Of a stretch of DNA of 55,010 bases, positions 9,965 through 19,107 are shown piece after piece. The notes beneath the pieces are model-generated. The model worked only from the letters and a program-made list of their open reading frames with translations, had not been told where the DNA came from and did no database searches. The position numbers were made by a program, and so were the translations under genes. Source of the DNA: Gilliamella sp. Choc5-1 (GTDB lineage Bacteria > Pseudomonadota > Gammaproteobacteria > Enterobacterales > Orbaceae); contig NZ_LZHH01000040.1 in assembly GCF_001690595.1 (NCBI RefSeq), positions 1-55,010 on the forward strand. The letters are read 5' to 3'. Position 1 is the first letter of the stretch, and the number at the start of each line of letters is the position of its first letter.

Positions 9965-11209
9965 TTAGATTTTCTTAAATAACACCGAACCATTAGTTCC
10001 ACCGAAACCAAATGAGTTACAAAGTGCATATTCTAAATTTTTAACCTGACGCGCTGTATGAGGGACATAATCAAGATCACACCCTTCATCAGGGTTATTA
10101 AGATTAATTGTCGGCGGAACAGCTTGATCACGCAATGCTAGGACAGTAAAAATTGATTCAACCGCACCAGCAGCACCTAATAAATGCCCTATCATAGATT
10201 TGGTTGAACTTACCATTACTTTACTAGCATTTTCTTTAAAAATACTTTTTACCGCTTGAGTTTCAGCTTTATCACCAGCAGGGGTCGATGTACCATGAGC
10301 ATTAATATAACCAACTTGTTCTGGAGTAATACCTGCATCGCGCAGCGCACATTTCATTGCTAAGGCAGCACCACTACCATCGGCTGGAGGCGAAGTCATA
10401 TGATAAGCATCACCACTCATACCAAACCCAACTAGTTCAGCGTAAATCTTAGCTCCACGTTTTTTGGCGTGTTCATATTCTTCTAAGAACATGATTCCTG
10501 CACCATCACCCAACACAAAACCATCACGATCTTTATCCCAAGGTCGGCTTGCTGCTTTAGGATTGTCGTTGTTAGTTGATAAAGCACGAGCTGCACCAAA
10601 ACCACCGATACCCAATGGAGTACTCGCTTTCTCGCCGCCACCAGCTAACATCGCATCAGCATCACCATAAGCAATCATGCGTGCAGCGTGCCCAATATTA
10701 TGCACACCAGAAGAACATGCTGTTGCAATAGTAATACTTGGCCCTTTTAATCCATAAATAATAGATAAGTGACCAGCAATCATATTAACAATTGTTGATG
10801 GCACAAAAAATGGACTGATTTTACGAGGCCCACCATTGATTAATGCACTGTGGTTTTCTTCTATTAAGCCAAGTCCACCAATGCCAGAACCTATAGCACA
10901 ACCAATTCGTTCTGCGTTTTCTTCGGTAATCTCAATGCCTGCATCTTGCATTGCCTGCATACCTGCAGCAATGCCATATTGGATAAAATAATCCATTTTA
11001 CGTGCATCTTTGCGTGAAATATTATAATCTTCGCCATTAAAGTTTTTAACCATTGCTGCGAAGCGCGTTGCGAAAGGGGCTGTATCAAAATGTTCTATGA
11101 GTTCAACACCACTTTGCCCAGCTAATAAAGCCTGCCAAGTGGATTCAACTGTATTACCTACAGGAGATATCATGCCCATTCCAGTAACAACAACTCTGCG
11201 TTTAGACAC
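9965..11209 (-). CDS. fabF: 3-oxoacyl-ACP synthase II (KAS II)
   Basis: Condensing enzyme that elongates acyl-ACP with malonyl-ACP and, in E. coli, is needed for temperature control of cis-vaccenate. The 414-aa length is typical. The nucleophile Cys165 lies in [10 protein letters not shown]. The two catalytic histidines are in [11 protein letters not shown] and [11 protein letters not shown], and the C-terminal [10 protein letters not shown] loop is present. It follows acpP after 164 bp, the order of the E. coli fab cluster, with a stem-loop between the two. It is the last gene of the fab cluster here. Confidence 0.97.
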   Translation of the reverse strand: MSKRRVVVTGMGMISPVGNTVESTWQALLAGQSGVELIEHFDTAPFATRFAAMVKNFNGEDYNISRKDARKMDYFIQYGIAAGMQAMQDAGIEITEENAERIGCAIGSGIGGLGLIEENHSALINGGPRKISPFFVPSTIVNMIAGHLSIIYGLKGPSITIATACSSGVHNIGHAARMIAYGDADAMLAGGGEKASTPLGIGGFGAARALSTNNDNPKAASRPWDKDRDGFVLGDGAGIMFLEEYEHAKKRGAKIYAELVGFGMSGDAYHMTSPPADGSGAALAMKCALRDAGITPEQVGYINAHGTSTPAGDKAETQAVKSIFKENASKVMVSSTKSMIGHLLGAAGAVESIFTVLALRDQAVPPTINLNNPDEGCDLDYVPHTARQVKNLEYALCNSFGFGGTNGSVLFKKI

Positions 11210-11328
11210 ATTGTCCTCCAGGAAAGGATTGGAATGAAATTTGAATCAATGAAATTGTAATTTAGAGCTTTATCATAATTTGTGCTCAAACTAATTTTTA
11301 TTTATAAATTAAAAACACAAATACAAAC

Positions 11329-11350
11329 TAGGCGATCATTTGACCGCCTA
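11329..11350 (-). terminator. Stem-loop between acpP and fabF (probable partial terminator)
   Basis: TAGGCG at 11329-11334 pairs with CGCCTA at 11345-11350, and an inner TCA/TGA extends the stem. On the minus strand it is followed by a U-rich stretch (GTTTGTATTTGTGTTTTT). It lies about 24 bp after the acpP stop and could reduce readthrough from the highly expressed acpP into fabF. Confidence 0.5.
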
Positions 11351-11373
11351 TCATAAAAACTCTACTAACCTTA

Positions 11374-11607
11374 TTATTGATTTGCAGTGATATAATCTAT
11401 TGCTGATTGAACAGTTGTAATTTTTTCAGCTTCTTCATCAGGAATTTCAGTATCAAATTCTTCTTCTAAAGCCATAACTAATTCAACTGTATCAAGAGAG
11501 TCAGCGCCAAGATCTTCAATGAAAGAAGATTCATTTTTAACTTCTTCTTCTTTTACACCAAGTTGCTCAACAATAATTTTCTTAACTCGCTCTTCAATAG
11601 TGCTCAT
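11374..11607 (-). CDS. acpP: Acyl carrier protein
   Basis: Small acidic carrier of growing acyl chains. The product is 77 aa starting MSTIEERV, which matches the family. Ser37 in the GADSLD motif takes the 4'-phosphopantetheine arm. The strongly acidic helix II ([15 protein letters not shown]) is the docking surface for Fab enzymes. An in-frame extension upstream to 11682 is not credible, because a good Shine-Dalgarno (AGGA) sits just before 11607. It has its own likely promoter in the fabG-acpP gap. Confidence 0.98.
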   Translation of the reverse strand: MSTIEERVKKIIVEQLGVKEEEVKNESSFIEDLGADSLDTVELVMALEEEFDTEIPDEEAEKITTVQSAIDYITANQ

Positions 11608-11653
11608 ACTCTTTTTTTTCCTATAAAAATCGCCGAAAGTGGCGGTGAATGTA

Positions 11654-11682
11654 AGTTTATAAAATGTTGAAAAAGATGCCAA
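11654..11682 (-). promoter_or_regulatory. Predicted acpP promoter
   Basis: On the minus strand TTGGCA (11677-11682) and TAAACT (11654-11659) are spaced 17 bp apart, about 50 bp before the acpP start. A perfect 9-bp inverted repeat, GTTGAAAAA at 11666-11674 with its complement at 11686-11694, straddles the -35 box and could be an operator. An internal promoter for acpP is expected from the need for very high ACP levels. The dyad is an observation only. Confidence 0.6.
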
Positions 11683-11757
11683 TCATTTTTCAACCCAATT
11701 GCTTAGTTTTTACTCAAAACATCAAAATATTGGCTCATTTTACACTATTCTGGCCAA

Positions 11758-12492
11758 TTACACCATATACATGCCACCATTGACATGTAAAGTTTCGCCT
11801 GTAATGTAAGATGCCTCATCTGAAACCAAAAATGCTACAGCATTAGCAATTTCTGCGGGTTCACCTAAACGACCAGCAGGAACTTGAGATAGAGTCAGTG
11901 CTTTTTGTTCATCAGTCAGGGCATCAGTCATATCGGTAGCAATAAAACCTGGCGCAACAACATTAACCGTAATGCCTCTTGACGCAACTTCACGTGCTAA
12001 TGATTTACTAAATCCAATTAATCCAGCTTTAGCTGCTGCATAATTAGCTTGACCTGCATTTCCCACTGTACCTACTACTGAACCAATAGTCACAATTCTG
12101 CCATAACGTTTTTTCATCATTGTGCGCAATAATGCTTTAGATAAGCGAAAAACAGATGTTAGATTTGTATTCAAAATATCTTGCCATTCGTCTTCTTTCA
12201 TTCGCATTAATAAATTATCACGAGTAATACCTGCGTTATTAACCAAAATATCAATATCACCAAATTCAGTCTTAATTGCACTAATAACCGACTCAATTGA
12301 TGTTTCATCTGTCACATTTAAAGCAAGACCTTTACCATTTGATCCTAAGTAATGGCTAATAGCTTCAGCACCTTTTTCTGTTGTTGCCGTACCAATAACA
12401 GTTGCGCCACAAGCAACTAACTTTTCTGCAATTGCTTTACCAATTCCACGACTTGCTCCCGTAACTAAAGCAATTTTTCCTGATAGGTTCAT
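11758..12492 (-). CDS. fabG: 3-oxoacyl-ACP reductase
   Basis: NADPH-dependent short-chain dehydrogenase that performs the first reduction of each fatty acid elongation cycle. The product is 244 aa with the ATG at 12492, exactly the E. coli length. The N-terminal TGASRGIGKAIAE binds the nucleotide. The NNAG motif and the catalytic triad Ser138, Tyr151 and Lys155 (NYAAAKAG) are in their standard positions, and the C-terminal ITGETLHVNGGMYMV is conserved. An AGAGGTGG Shine-Dalgarno precedes this ATG, so I reject the six-codon upstream extension. It lies 19 bp after fabD. Confidence 0.98.
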   Translation of the reverse strand: MNLSGKIALVTGASRGIGKAIAEKLVACGATVIGTATTEKGAEAISHYLGSNGKGLALNVTDETSIESVISAIKTEFGDIDILVNNAGITRDNLLMRMKEDEWQDILNTNLTSVFRLSKALLRTMMKKRYGRIVTIGSVVGTVGNAGQANYAAAKAGLIGFSKSLAREVASRGITVNVVAPGFIATDMTDALTDEQKALTLSQVPAGRLGEPAEIANAVAFLVSDEASYITGETLHVNGGMYMV

Positions 12493-12511
12493 AACCACCT
12501 CTTTTACCATT

Positions 12512-13447
12512 TTACTTTGTGTTTTCTAATGCCGTTTCTAATGATACTTTATCATTAACCACAAGACCAGAAAGTGTATCAACAATACGTTTAGTTAATC
12601 CCGTTAATACTTTCCCAGGACCCATTTCAACTAAAATTTTTACATCTTGTTTTGCCATATATTCAACAGTTTCAGTCCAACGTACAGGGCTATAAAGCTG
12701 AGCAATTAATGCAGTTTTGATTTTTTCTGCAGATGTTTCAACTTTAACATCGACATTATTAATAACAGCAAACTTTGGTGTGTTAAATTCAATATCGTTT
12801 AATGTAGTCGCTAATTTGTCAGCTGCTGGCTTCATTAATGCACAATGTGATGGCACGCTAACAGCAAGCGGTAATGCACGCTTAGCACCCGCATCTTTAC
12901 ATAGTGAGCCTGCACGTTCAACAGCTTCTTTATTACCAGCAATAACTACTTGACCAGGCGAATTAAAATTCACTGGCGCAACAATCTGCCCTTGAGCCGC
13001 TTGCTCACATGCTTTGCTAATTGATTCGTTATCTAATCCAATAATAGCATACATTGCACCTGTGCCGCTTGGCACGGCTTCTTGCATTAATTTTCCGCGT
13101 AATTCGACTAATTTAATCGCATCTTTAAACTCAATCACGCCTGCACAAACTAAAGCAGAATATTCACCTAAACTATGACCAGCCATAAAATCAGGTTGAG
13201 TACCATTAACACTTTGCCACACTCTAAATATTGCAACAGATGAAGCAAGTAGCGCTGGTTGTGTTTGCCATGTTTTATTTAGTTCTTCAACAGGACCTTT
13301 TTGTACTAAATCCCACAAATCATAACCTAACACTTCAGAAGCTTCATCAAAAGTTGATTTGACAATCGGAAAATTATCAGCAAGATCTTTTAACATACCG
13401 ACAGCTTGAGAGCCTTGTCCTGGAAATACCATTGCAAATTTGGTCAT
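12512..13447 (-). CDS. fabD: Malonyl-CoA:ACP transacylase
   Basis: Transfers malonyl from CoA to ACP. The product is 311 aa (E. coli 309). The FPGQGSQ motif is at residues 8-14 and the nucleophile Ser92 sits in AGHSLGEYSAL. The catalytic histidine is in VSVPSHCALM near residue 200. It lies between fabH (35 bp upstream) and fabG, in the same order as in E. coli, and is presumably part of one transcript from the yceD promoter. Confidence 0.97.
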   Translation of the reverse strand: MTKFAMVFPGQGSQAVGMLKDLADNFPIVKSTFDEASEVLGYDLWDLVQKGPVEELNKTWQTQPALLASSVAIFRVWQSVNGTQPDFMAGHSLGEYSALVCAGVIEFKDAIKLVELRGKLMQEAVPSGTGAMYAIIGLDNESISKACEQAAQGQIVAPVNFNSPGQVVIAGNKEAVERAGSLCKDAGAKRALPLAVSVPSHCALMKPAADKLATTLNDIEFNTPKFAVINNVDVKVETSAEKIKTALIAQLYSPVRWTETVEYMAKQDVKILVEMGPGKVLTGLTKRIVDTLSGLVVNDKVSLETALENTK

Positions 13448-13482
13448 TCTTTAATCCTTGATCATAAAAAATACTTCATAAA

Positions 13483-14436
13483 CTAAAATCTAACTAGTGC
13501 AGATCCCCAAACAAATCCTCCACCAAAGGCTTCTAATAAAATTAGGTGACCTCTTTGAATTCGTCCATCTCTTACACCAGTATCTAAAGCACAAGGCACA
13601 GAAGCAGCCGAAGTGTTGCCCTGTTTATCTAATGTGACAATAACTTTATTCATATCCATATCTAGGCGTTTTGCGGTTGCAGAAATAATTCTTAAATTAG
13701 CTTGATGCGGAACTAACCAATCTAAATCTGCTTTATTGAGCGTGTTCTCAGTTAAAAGCTCGTCAACCAAATTTGACAGTTCTTTAACTGCCACTTTAAA
13801 CACTTCATTGCCATGCATTGTCATATAAACAGGATCATTCATATTACGGCGATCAACATATGGATATTTTAATAGATCACCATAACGACCATCAGCATGA
13901 AGATGCGAAGCAATAATACCTGGTTCTTCTGATGCGCCGACAACAACCGCTCCTGCACCATCCCCAAAAATGATAATGGTGCCTCGATCATTTGGATCAA
14001 CACCACGGGTTAACATGTCAGAACCAACAACTAAAGCATTTTTAATTGCACCACTTTTAACATATTTGTCAGCAATATCAAGCGCATAAATAAACCCAGA
14101 ACAAGCAGCTGACACGTCAAAAGCAACGACATCACCAATACCTAATTTAGCTTGTAATTCTGTTGCTGAACTTGGAAATGCATTGACCGAAGTTGCTGTT
14201 GCAACAATAATCATACCGATTTCTTCTTTATCGATATTGGCCATTTCAATTGCATTTATAGCAGCTTCATAAGCCATACTTGTTACAGTTTCATCTGGCG
14301 CTGCGATACGTCTTTCTTTAATACCAGTACGCGTTGTGATCCATTCATCACTGGTATCAACCATTTTTTCAAGATCTGCATTAGTTCTTATCTGTTTTGG
14401 AAGATAACTCCCAGTTCCTAATATCTTTGTATACAT
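13483..14436 (-). CDS. fabH: 3-oxoacyl-ACP synthase III (KAS III)
   Basis: Starts fatty acid synthesis by condensing acetyl-CoA with malonyl-ACP. The 317-aa length equals E. coli FabH. The nucleophile Cys112 is in [11 protein letters not shown], the catalytic histidine in [10 protein letters not shown] and the catalytic asparagine in [10 protein letters not shown]. The start is 4 bp after the plsX stop, so the two are probably translationally coupled, as in enterobacteria. Confidence 0.97.
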   Translation of the reverse strand: MYTKILGTGSYLPKQIRTNADLEKMVDTSDEWITTRTGIKERRIAAPDETVTSMAYEAAINAIEMANIDKEEIGMIIVATATSVNAFPSSATELQAKLGIGDVVAFDVSAACSGFIYALDIADKYVKSGAIKNALVVGSDMLTRGVDPNDRGTIIIFGDGAGAVVVGASEEPGIIASHLHADGRYGDLLKYPYVDRRNMNDPVYMTMHGNEVFKVAVKELSNLVDELLTENTLNKADLDWLVPHQANLRIISATAKRLDMDMNKVIVTLDKQGNTSAASVPCALDTGVRDGRIQRGHLILLEAFGGGFVWGSALVRF

Positions 14437-14440
14437 CTAA

Positions 14441-15487
14441 TTATTCGCTCTTGGGTAGTGCGGAAGAAAGGCTCGTTGCAATCTTCTCAGGTATATTTGT
14501 TTGTATAGCCAAAATAGCTTGTTCTATTGCTGCATAAAATGATTTTTGATTGGCACTACCGTGACTTTTAATCACAATACTTCGAAGTCCAAGCAAGCAA
14601 GCACCATTATATCGTCCGGGATCTAAATAACCAAAATTTTTTGCAATTTTCCTTTGTAGCCATTTACTCAATAATTTCAATAATAGTGAATGATGACCTA
14701 ACGATAATTTAAAAGAAGACATAAAAATTTTTATTAAACCTTCTACTGTTTTTAACGTTACATTACCCACAAAACCATCACAAACAAGTACATCGGTTTT
14801 ACCCGTTAAAAGTTCGTTACCTTCTAAATAACCGATATAATTAATTTTGTTATTTGATTTCAAAATAGCAGAAGCCGCACGAATTTTATCCAAACCTTTA
14901 ATGTCTTCTTCACCAATATTAAGTAATGCAACACGAGGATATTCAATATTAAGCACTGTTTTAGCTAAAATTTCACCCATTATCGCAAACTGAACTAACA
15001 TATCACTATCACATTCAGCATTAGCTCCTAAATCCAATACTACTGTATTTTGATTGTTTAATGCTGGAACTATAGCAACGAGTGCAGGACGATCTATACC
15101 CGTCAATGAATGCAAAAGTAGTTTTGACAGCCCCATTAACGCACCAGTATTACCAGCACTTACACATGCTTGAGCTTTATTATCTTTAACTAGTTCAAGC
15201 GCAATTCTCATAGAAGATCCTTGACTATGACGAATTGCATAAGAAGGTTTCATATCATTAGCTATTACTGATGTCGATTCTATCAACATTAATCGACCTT
15301 CTTGTTGGTATTGAGTAATTAACTTTGCTTTTTCTTTAGGCAAAAAAAGATTGATTTCTGTTAGACACCCTACCAGAAAAATTGAAAGAGTTGGATAATT
15401 ATTTAGTGCTTGTATTGCAGCAGGAACAACAATACGAGGACCGAAGTCCCCGCTCATAGCATCTAACGCAATGGTTAGATTATCCAA
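14441..15487 (-). CDS. plsX: Phosphate acyltransferase
   Basis: Makes acyl-phosphate from acyl-ACP, the acyl donor used by PlsY for glycerol-3-phosphate acylation, and so links fatty acid synthesis to phospholipid synthesis. The 348-aa product begins with the family motif [12 protein letters not shown]. It contains [13 protein letters not shown] and [20 protein letters not shown], typical of PlsX. It lies between rpmF and fabH in the usual order. No unusual features. Confidence 0.95.
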   Translation of the reverse strand: MDNLTIALDAMSGDFGPRIVVPAAIQALNNYPTLSIFLVGCLTEINLFLPKEKAKLITQYQQEGRLMLIESTSVIANDMKPSYAIRHSQGSSMRIALELVKDNKAQACVSAGNTGALMGLSKLLLHSLTGIDRPALVAIVPALNNQNTVVLDLGANAECDSDMLVQFAIMGEILAKTVLNIEYPRVALLNIGEEDIKGLDKIRAASAILKSNNKINYIGYLEGNELLTGKTDVLVCDGFVGNVTLKTVEGLIKIFMSSFKLSLGHHSLLLKLLSKWLQRKIAKNFGYLDPGRYNGACLLGLRSIVIKSHGSANQKSFYAAIEQAILAIQTNIPEKIATSLSSALPKSE

Positions 15488-15520
15488 AATGTCACCTGAG
15501 GATTTCTAATTACTAAATAA

Positions 15521-15688
15521 TTATTTAGAAATCACTTTACGACCACGATAATAACCATCAGCGGTTATGTGATGACGCAAATGTGTTTTACCTGATTCAT
15601 CAACTGAGATATTAGCAACAGTTAATGCATCATGAGAACGACGCATACCACGTTTTGCACGAGTTTTACGATTCTGTTGAACAGCCAT
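15521..15688 (-). CDS. rpmF: 50S ribosomal protein L32
   Basis: A short gene of 55 codons plus stop, read directly from the minus strand. The product begins [20 protein letters not shown] and ends [10 protein letters not shown], with the conserved [15 protein letters not shown] segment, as in E. coli L32 (57 aa, so two residues shorter here). Like the E. coli protein it lacks the four-cysteine zinc site found in some other bacteria. It lies 4 bp after yceD and 33 bp before plsX, the classic yceD-rpmF-plsX order. Confidence 0.97.
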   Translation of the reverse strand: MAVQQNRKTRAKRGMRRSHDALTVANISVDESGKTHLRHHITADGYYRGRKVISK

Positions 15689-15692
15689 GGAT

Positions 15693-16202
15693 TTACCCCT
15701 TATTCTTTAAACTAACTAAAATTGCAAATGGATTTGTTTTTTCATTCTCAGTAGGAATTTCACCAAATACCATATCTGCCTCTGACACTTCGCAGTGTTT
15801 ACTATCATGTACCGGCGCAATTGGTAACGAGAGAATAATTTCGTCCTCAAGTAACGCTAATATATCTACTTCACCAAACTCGTTCATCAAAACGGGTTCA
15901 TAATGTTCCGGTAGCGTCTCTGCTTGAGCATCGCTCTTAACAGGACTAAATTTATTCGTCACATGAACTTCAGTGACAAAAGGTTTAAAACAACGTTGAC
16001 AAGTTTGTTCTAACGTTAATTTTGCATCAATATTGATAATGCAGAGTTTTTGTTCATCATAATAAAAAGACAAACTACATTCAATATCACTTTTTGGGCT
16101 ATCAACCCTATTTACCGCTTGAAGTGGATAATATCCAATATAATCAAGTCGTTTTTGTGCCGATTTAATCGGGTCAATAGTAAATGGTAATTTATTTTGC
16201 AT
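15693..16202 (-). CDS. yceD: YceD family protein (DUF177), possible 23S rRNA accumulation protein
   Basis: The 169-aa product matches YceD in length and in the CQRCFKPF motif (a CxxC pair around residues 88-91). It also has the acidic central region with [20 protein letters not shown] and the C-terminal [10 protein letters not shown]. YceD/DUF177 proteins are linked to 23S rRNA accumulation in bacteria and plants; the mechanism is not well known. It is the first gene of the yceD-rpmF-plsX-fab cluster and has a good promoter upstream. Confidence 0.93.
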   Translation of the reverse strand: MQNKLPFTIDPIKSAQKRLDYIGYYPLQAVNRVDSPKSDIECSLSFYYDEQKLCIINIDAKLTLEQTCQRCFKPFVTEVHVTNKFSPVKSDAQAETLPEHYEPVLMNEFGEVDILALLEDEIILSLPIAPVHDSKHCEVSEADMVFGEIPTENEKTNPFAILVSLKNKG

Positions 16203-16235
16203 AAGATATGCATACTACCTTAAAAAAATTTTTTG

Positions 16236-16300
16236 GTGTAGTTAAAAACTACACAATGCCATAAGGCGCGCATATTACCTTTAAATCAAGGTTTCGTCAA
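16236..16300 (-). promoter_or_regulatory. Promoter and leader hairpin of the yceD-rpmF-plsX-fab cluster
   Basis: On the minus strand TTGACG (16295-16300) and TAATAT (16272-16277) are 17 bp apart and are followed by GCGCGCC, a GC-rich discriminator that suggests stringent control. In the leader a perfect 8-bp hairpin with a 3-nt loop (arms 16236-16243 and 16247-16254) is followed by an A-run then a U-run before the yceD start, so it could act as an attenuator. The rest of the 16203-16443 gap shows no gene. Confidence 0.72.
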
Positions 16301-16443
16301 TGGGATCACACAATATAATTTGTTTTAGTTGTTGATTATTACTTTAATATTCATTTTGTTAATGATAATTTTTTTCTTGTAAAGTTCTTTCAGGAAACAC
16401 CCATATTTCAGTATAAAAGTAGTTATTTTGGTCTTTTCATTTA

Positions 16444-18366
16444 TTATGATAATCGGCACAAACTATCTTTCATAATCGCTCGAAAATCATCAAAAGTTCT
16501 GCTATCTAATAAACGTTTGGTAGACTTTTCTTTGACAAAGTTTACAAACAAATTATATATTCGCATAGCATCTTCATATTCATCTTTGCTAATTGCTAAT
16601 AAAAAAATAACATGTGCAACTTCATTTTTATCCCAAACAATACCTTGTGGTGCTAAAATAGTCGTAACTACAGTTTTTCTTGCCAACAATCCAACTGAAT
16701 GAGGAATAGCAATATTTTCACCTAATAATGTAGAGACTATTTTTTCACGCTCAACAACTGATGGATAAAAATCACTACCAACATATCCTGATTGTTCAAG
16801 CCTTACACAAATACTTTTAAAAATCTCTTTTTGTGTCAATGGTTTATCAATAATAATAAAAAACTTTTCATCAAAAAAACGTTCAATAATATAAGGCATT
16901 TTTCGATCAACCATTGCCAATCGCCCTAATTGTTCAAGCTGATAAGCTGTCGGAAATGGTGCTATTTTGACAATTTGTTTGTCTTTTTCAGTTAAACGAA
17001 CAGTTGATACAACAAAATCCTCTTCTATCTGTGTTAATTGCTCATACTCTCGATAGGAAAGTGTACGATTAATTTGGATATGCGGAAAATCTCTTTTAAT
17101 TTTTGATTCAACCATACGCAAAGTTGAGTTACTGAGCTCACTAACTAATAGAATTTGTGCAAATCTTTCATGCCCTGCACTATAATTTCGCTCCAATGCT
17201 ACACCAATATGTATGGCTAAATAACTGATTTCATCCTCTGTCATTTTAAATTCTGTATACTTTTCTGTATTAGTTAATGCAGAAAGCGTAATATCATAAG
17301 CAAATGGGTAATATTGTTTAATTTCATGCAATAGAGGATTGGTTGTTCTAATTTGATATTTTATCCTAGATAACATTGATGACGTATGAATCAGCATATC
17401 TTGGCGTAATTTAGTATCATCCCATAAATTATAGTGATATGTATCATTAATATAAGATAATATATGCTCAACTAACGCCAAACTTTTTGCTTGATTTGGG
17501 GATTCTGTTATTGTCCGAGAAATAATTTGTACACACAGGTAATTAAATTCCGCATCACAAAGTACACTGCCTAAAAAATATGAAAACTCTTCTGAAATTT
17601 CACGTGCAGCACTAATAACTGTTGTATTAATTTGATCAACTTGATATTCAAGCAACTCATAACCTTGAGTAATACGAGTGATAGATACTGCGCAACTGTA
17701 AAGCAAATATCCCAGTCCTTCAGCATTTAACTTTAGTTCAAAACTTTCAAGTTGGTTTTGTAAAATCTTTTCAAGATAATCTAAATCAATATCATTTAAT
17801 ATTGTCTGACGAAGTCTGTTTACGTTTATAGTATCTTCTGCCATATGACGTTGCCACAATATATCAGTTAAACACGCTCGAATTGATGACTCCTCGCCAA
17901 CTAAGTACATCCCATAATAAGGGCGATTTTCAAGAGATAAATTGTACTTATCTAAATATTGTTTAACCTCGATAACATCATTTTGTAAAGTACTGCGACT
18001 TAAAAACCACTCATCAGCGATGTCATCCAATTTCACAGAATTAGACTGTGTTAAAAAAGCAATCAATAAAGCCGAAATCCTTTCTTTACTAGTTCTTGGA
18101 ACTTGCTCAATTGCTTGAGTGATAGGCAATTGAGCATAACTGACAGGATCGGTTACTACAAGTTGATATCCTACATTTTTAGTATAATCAACCTGAGCAC
18201 CATAACTACGTAGAACATCGTTAAGTGCTGAAATATCAGTACGAATTGTGCGAGTAGATACTGAAAAGCGATTAGCTAACTCTTGCTGAGGTAGTGTCTC
18301 CTTTTTTATAGTATCAAATAAATACGCTAATCGCTGATAAGAGAAAAGCACTTTAGATGACATCAT
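16444..18366 (-). CDS. BglG/LicR/MtlR-type PRD transcriptional activator with EIIA domain
   Basis: PTS-controlled regulator of 640 aa. An N-terminal DeoR-like winged helix (about 8-70, QELANRFSVSTRTIRTDIS) is followed by a second Mga-like helix-turn-helix (about 95-165), PRD1 (about 185-300), PRD2 (about 305-400), an EIIB-like segment (about 403-490) and a mannitol-type EIIA domain (about 500-640) with the phosphorylatable His556 in AIPHS. There is no RNA-binding CAT domain, so it should be a DNA-binding activator and not an antiterminator. PRD2 keeps His327 and His386. The expected histidines of PRD1 are replaced in YSCAVSITRI and YLCVQII, and the EIIB cysteine is Ser409, so signalling probably runs through PRD2 and EIIA. 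Its ATG directly follows the aldolase stop; it is the last gene of the accessory operon and its likely regulator. Confidence 0.88.
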   Translation of the reverse strand: MMSSKVLFSYQRLAYLFDTIKKETLPQQELANRFSVSTRTIRTDISALNDVLRSYGAQVDYTKNVGYQLVVTDPVSYAQLPITQAIEQVPRTSKERISALLIAFLTQSNSVKLDDIADEWFLSRSTLQNDVIEVKQYLDKYNLSLENRPYYGMYLVGEESSIRACLTDILWQRHMAEDTINVNRLRQTILNDIDLDYLEKILQNQLESFELKLNAEGLGYLLYSCAVSITRITQGYELLEYQVDQINTTVISAAREISEEFSYFLGSVLCDAEFNYLCVQIISRTITESPNQAKSLALVEHILSYINDTYHYNLWDDTKLRQDMLIHTSSMLSRIKYQIRTTNPLLHEIKQYYPFAYDITLSALTNTEKYTEFKMTEDEISYLAIHIGVALERNYSAGHERFAQILLVSELSNSTLRMVESKIKRDFPHIQINRTLSYREYEQLTQIEEDFVVSTVRLTEKDKQIVKIAPFPTAYQLEQLGRLAMVDRKMPYIIERFFDEKFFIIIDKPLTQKEIFKSICVRLEQSGYVGSDFYPSVVEREKIVSTLLGENIAIPHSVGLLARKTVVTTILAPQGIVWDKNEVAHVIFLLAISKDEYEDAMRIYNLFVNFVKEKSTKRLLDSRTFDDFRAIMKDSLCRLS

Positions 18367-19107
18367 TTATCCTACTAGTTTTTGTGTGATAGCTAAAAGT
18401 TGTTTGACATCATTGGTTCGCGTTGCTCCTGTCGCTTTATCAATAATAGAACTATAGATGTGTGGAATAATTTTTTTTACACCTGCATCTAAGGCAATTT
18501 TTAAAATTGCTTCATAATTATCTAGATCAATTCCACCTGTCGGTTCAAGATAGAAATCGTACTCAGCGCAACACTTAGCCACATACTCAAATTCATCTTT
18601 ATGTTTTAGTCCACCCATGGGAAAATATTTTATTGAACTGCCGCCCATATCTTTCAATAAAGCGATAGCCGTTTCCACTGGAATAACTCCTGCTGGGGAA
18701 TTTGAGCTTAAAGGTCCAGTTGCAATATTAACTAAACCAACTTTACCTGTCGGCGAAACTAAACCATTAATAACAGTTTGTTTTTGCCCTAATAATGCTC
18801 TGCTAGTTGCAACACCAGTGAAAACTTGGTTAATATGCTGTGGTTGAAGTACCGCTGAAATTTCAGACACCATAATTGACTGATTTGGATCACCTGCACC
18901 AAGCCCCACAGAAATGGCATTATCGATAGCTGCTGCGTATTTTTGCATATCCGCAATCGCCGAATCATTATCTGAATAGTTTTTAGATAAGATACCAACA
19001 ACTACATGATTTTGTGCCGCTTCATAAATCTCTTTTGCATTATCGATTGAATTTGCTAAAACATTTAAACAAACACGATCGTTATAATAATTTGGAGTCA
19101 GTTGCAT
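18367..19107 (-). CDS. DgaF-type 2-dehydro-3-deoxy-phosphogluconate (KDGP) aldolase
   Basis: The 246-aa product resembles DgaF of the Salmonella D-glucosaminate pathway, a class I aldolase that splits 2-keto-3-deoxygluconate-6-phosphate into pyruvate and glyceraldehyde-3-phosphate. A TIM-barrel pattern is visible. The SSIKYFPMGG motif (Lys160) matches the Schiff-base lysine motif of KDPG aldolases, and EPTGGIDLDNY is a typical phosphate-binding loop. The start codon overlaps the stop of the DgaE-like gene and the regulator follows at once, so it is tightly coupled. Specificity is inferred from the neighbouring gene. It is probably the final catabolic step of the operon. Confidence 0.85.
   Translation of the reverse strand: MQLTPNYYNDRVCLNVLANSIDNAKEIYEAAQNHVVVGILSKNYSDNDSAIADMQKYAAAIDNAISVGLGAGDPNQSIMVSEISAVLQPQHINQVFTGVATSRALLGQKQTVINGLVSPTGKVGLVNIATGPLSSNSPAGVIPVETAIALLKDMGGSSIKYFPMGGLKHKDEFEYVAKCCAEYDFYLEPTGGIDLDNYEAILKIALDAGVKKIIPHIYSSIIDKATGATRTNDVKQLLAITQKLVG

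Noticed and set aside
11608-11682. Longer acpP with 25 extra residues
   Set aside because: The extra residues are not ACP-like, and the Shine-Dalgarno and likely acpP promoter lie within that segment.
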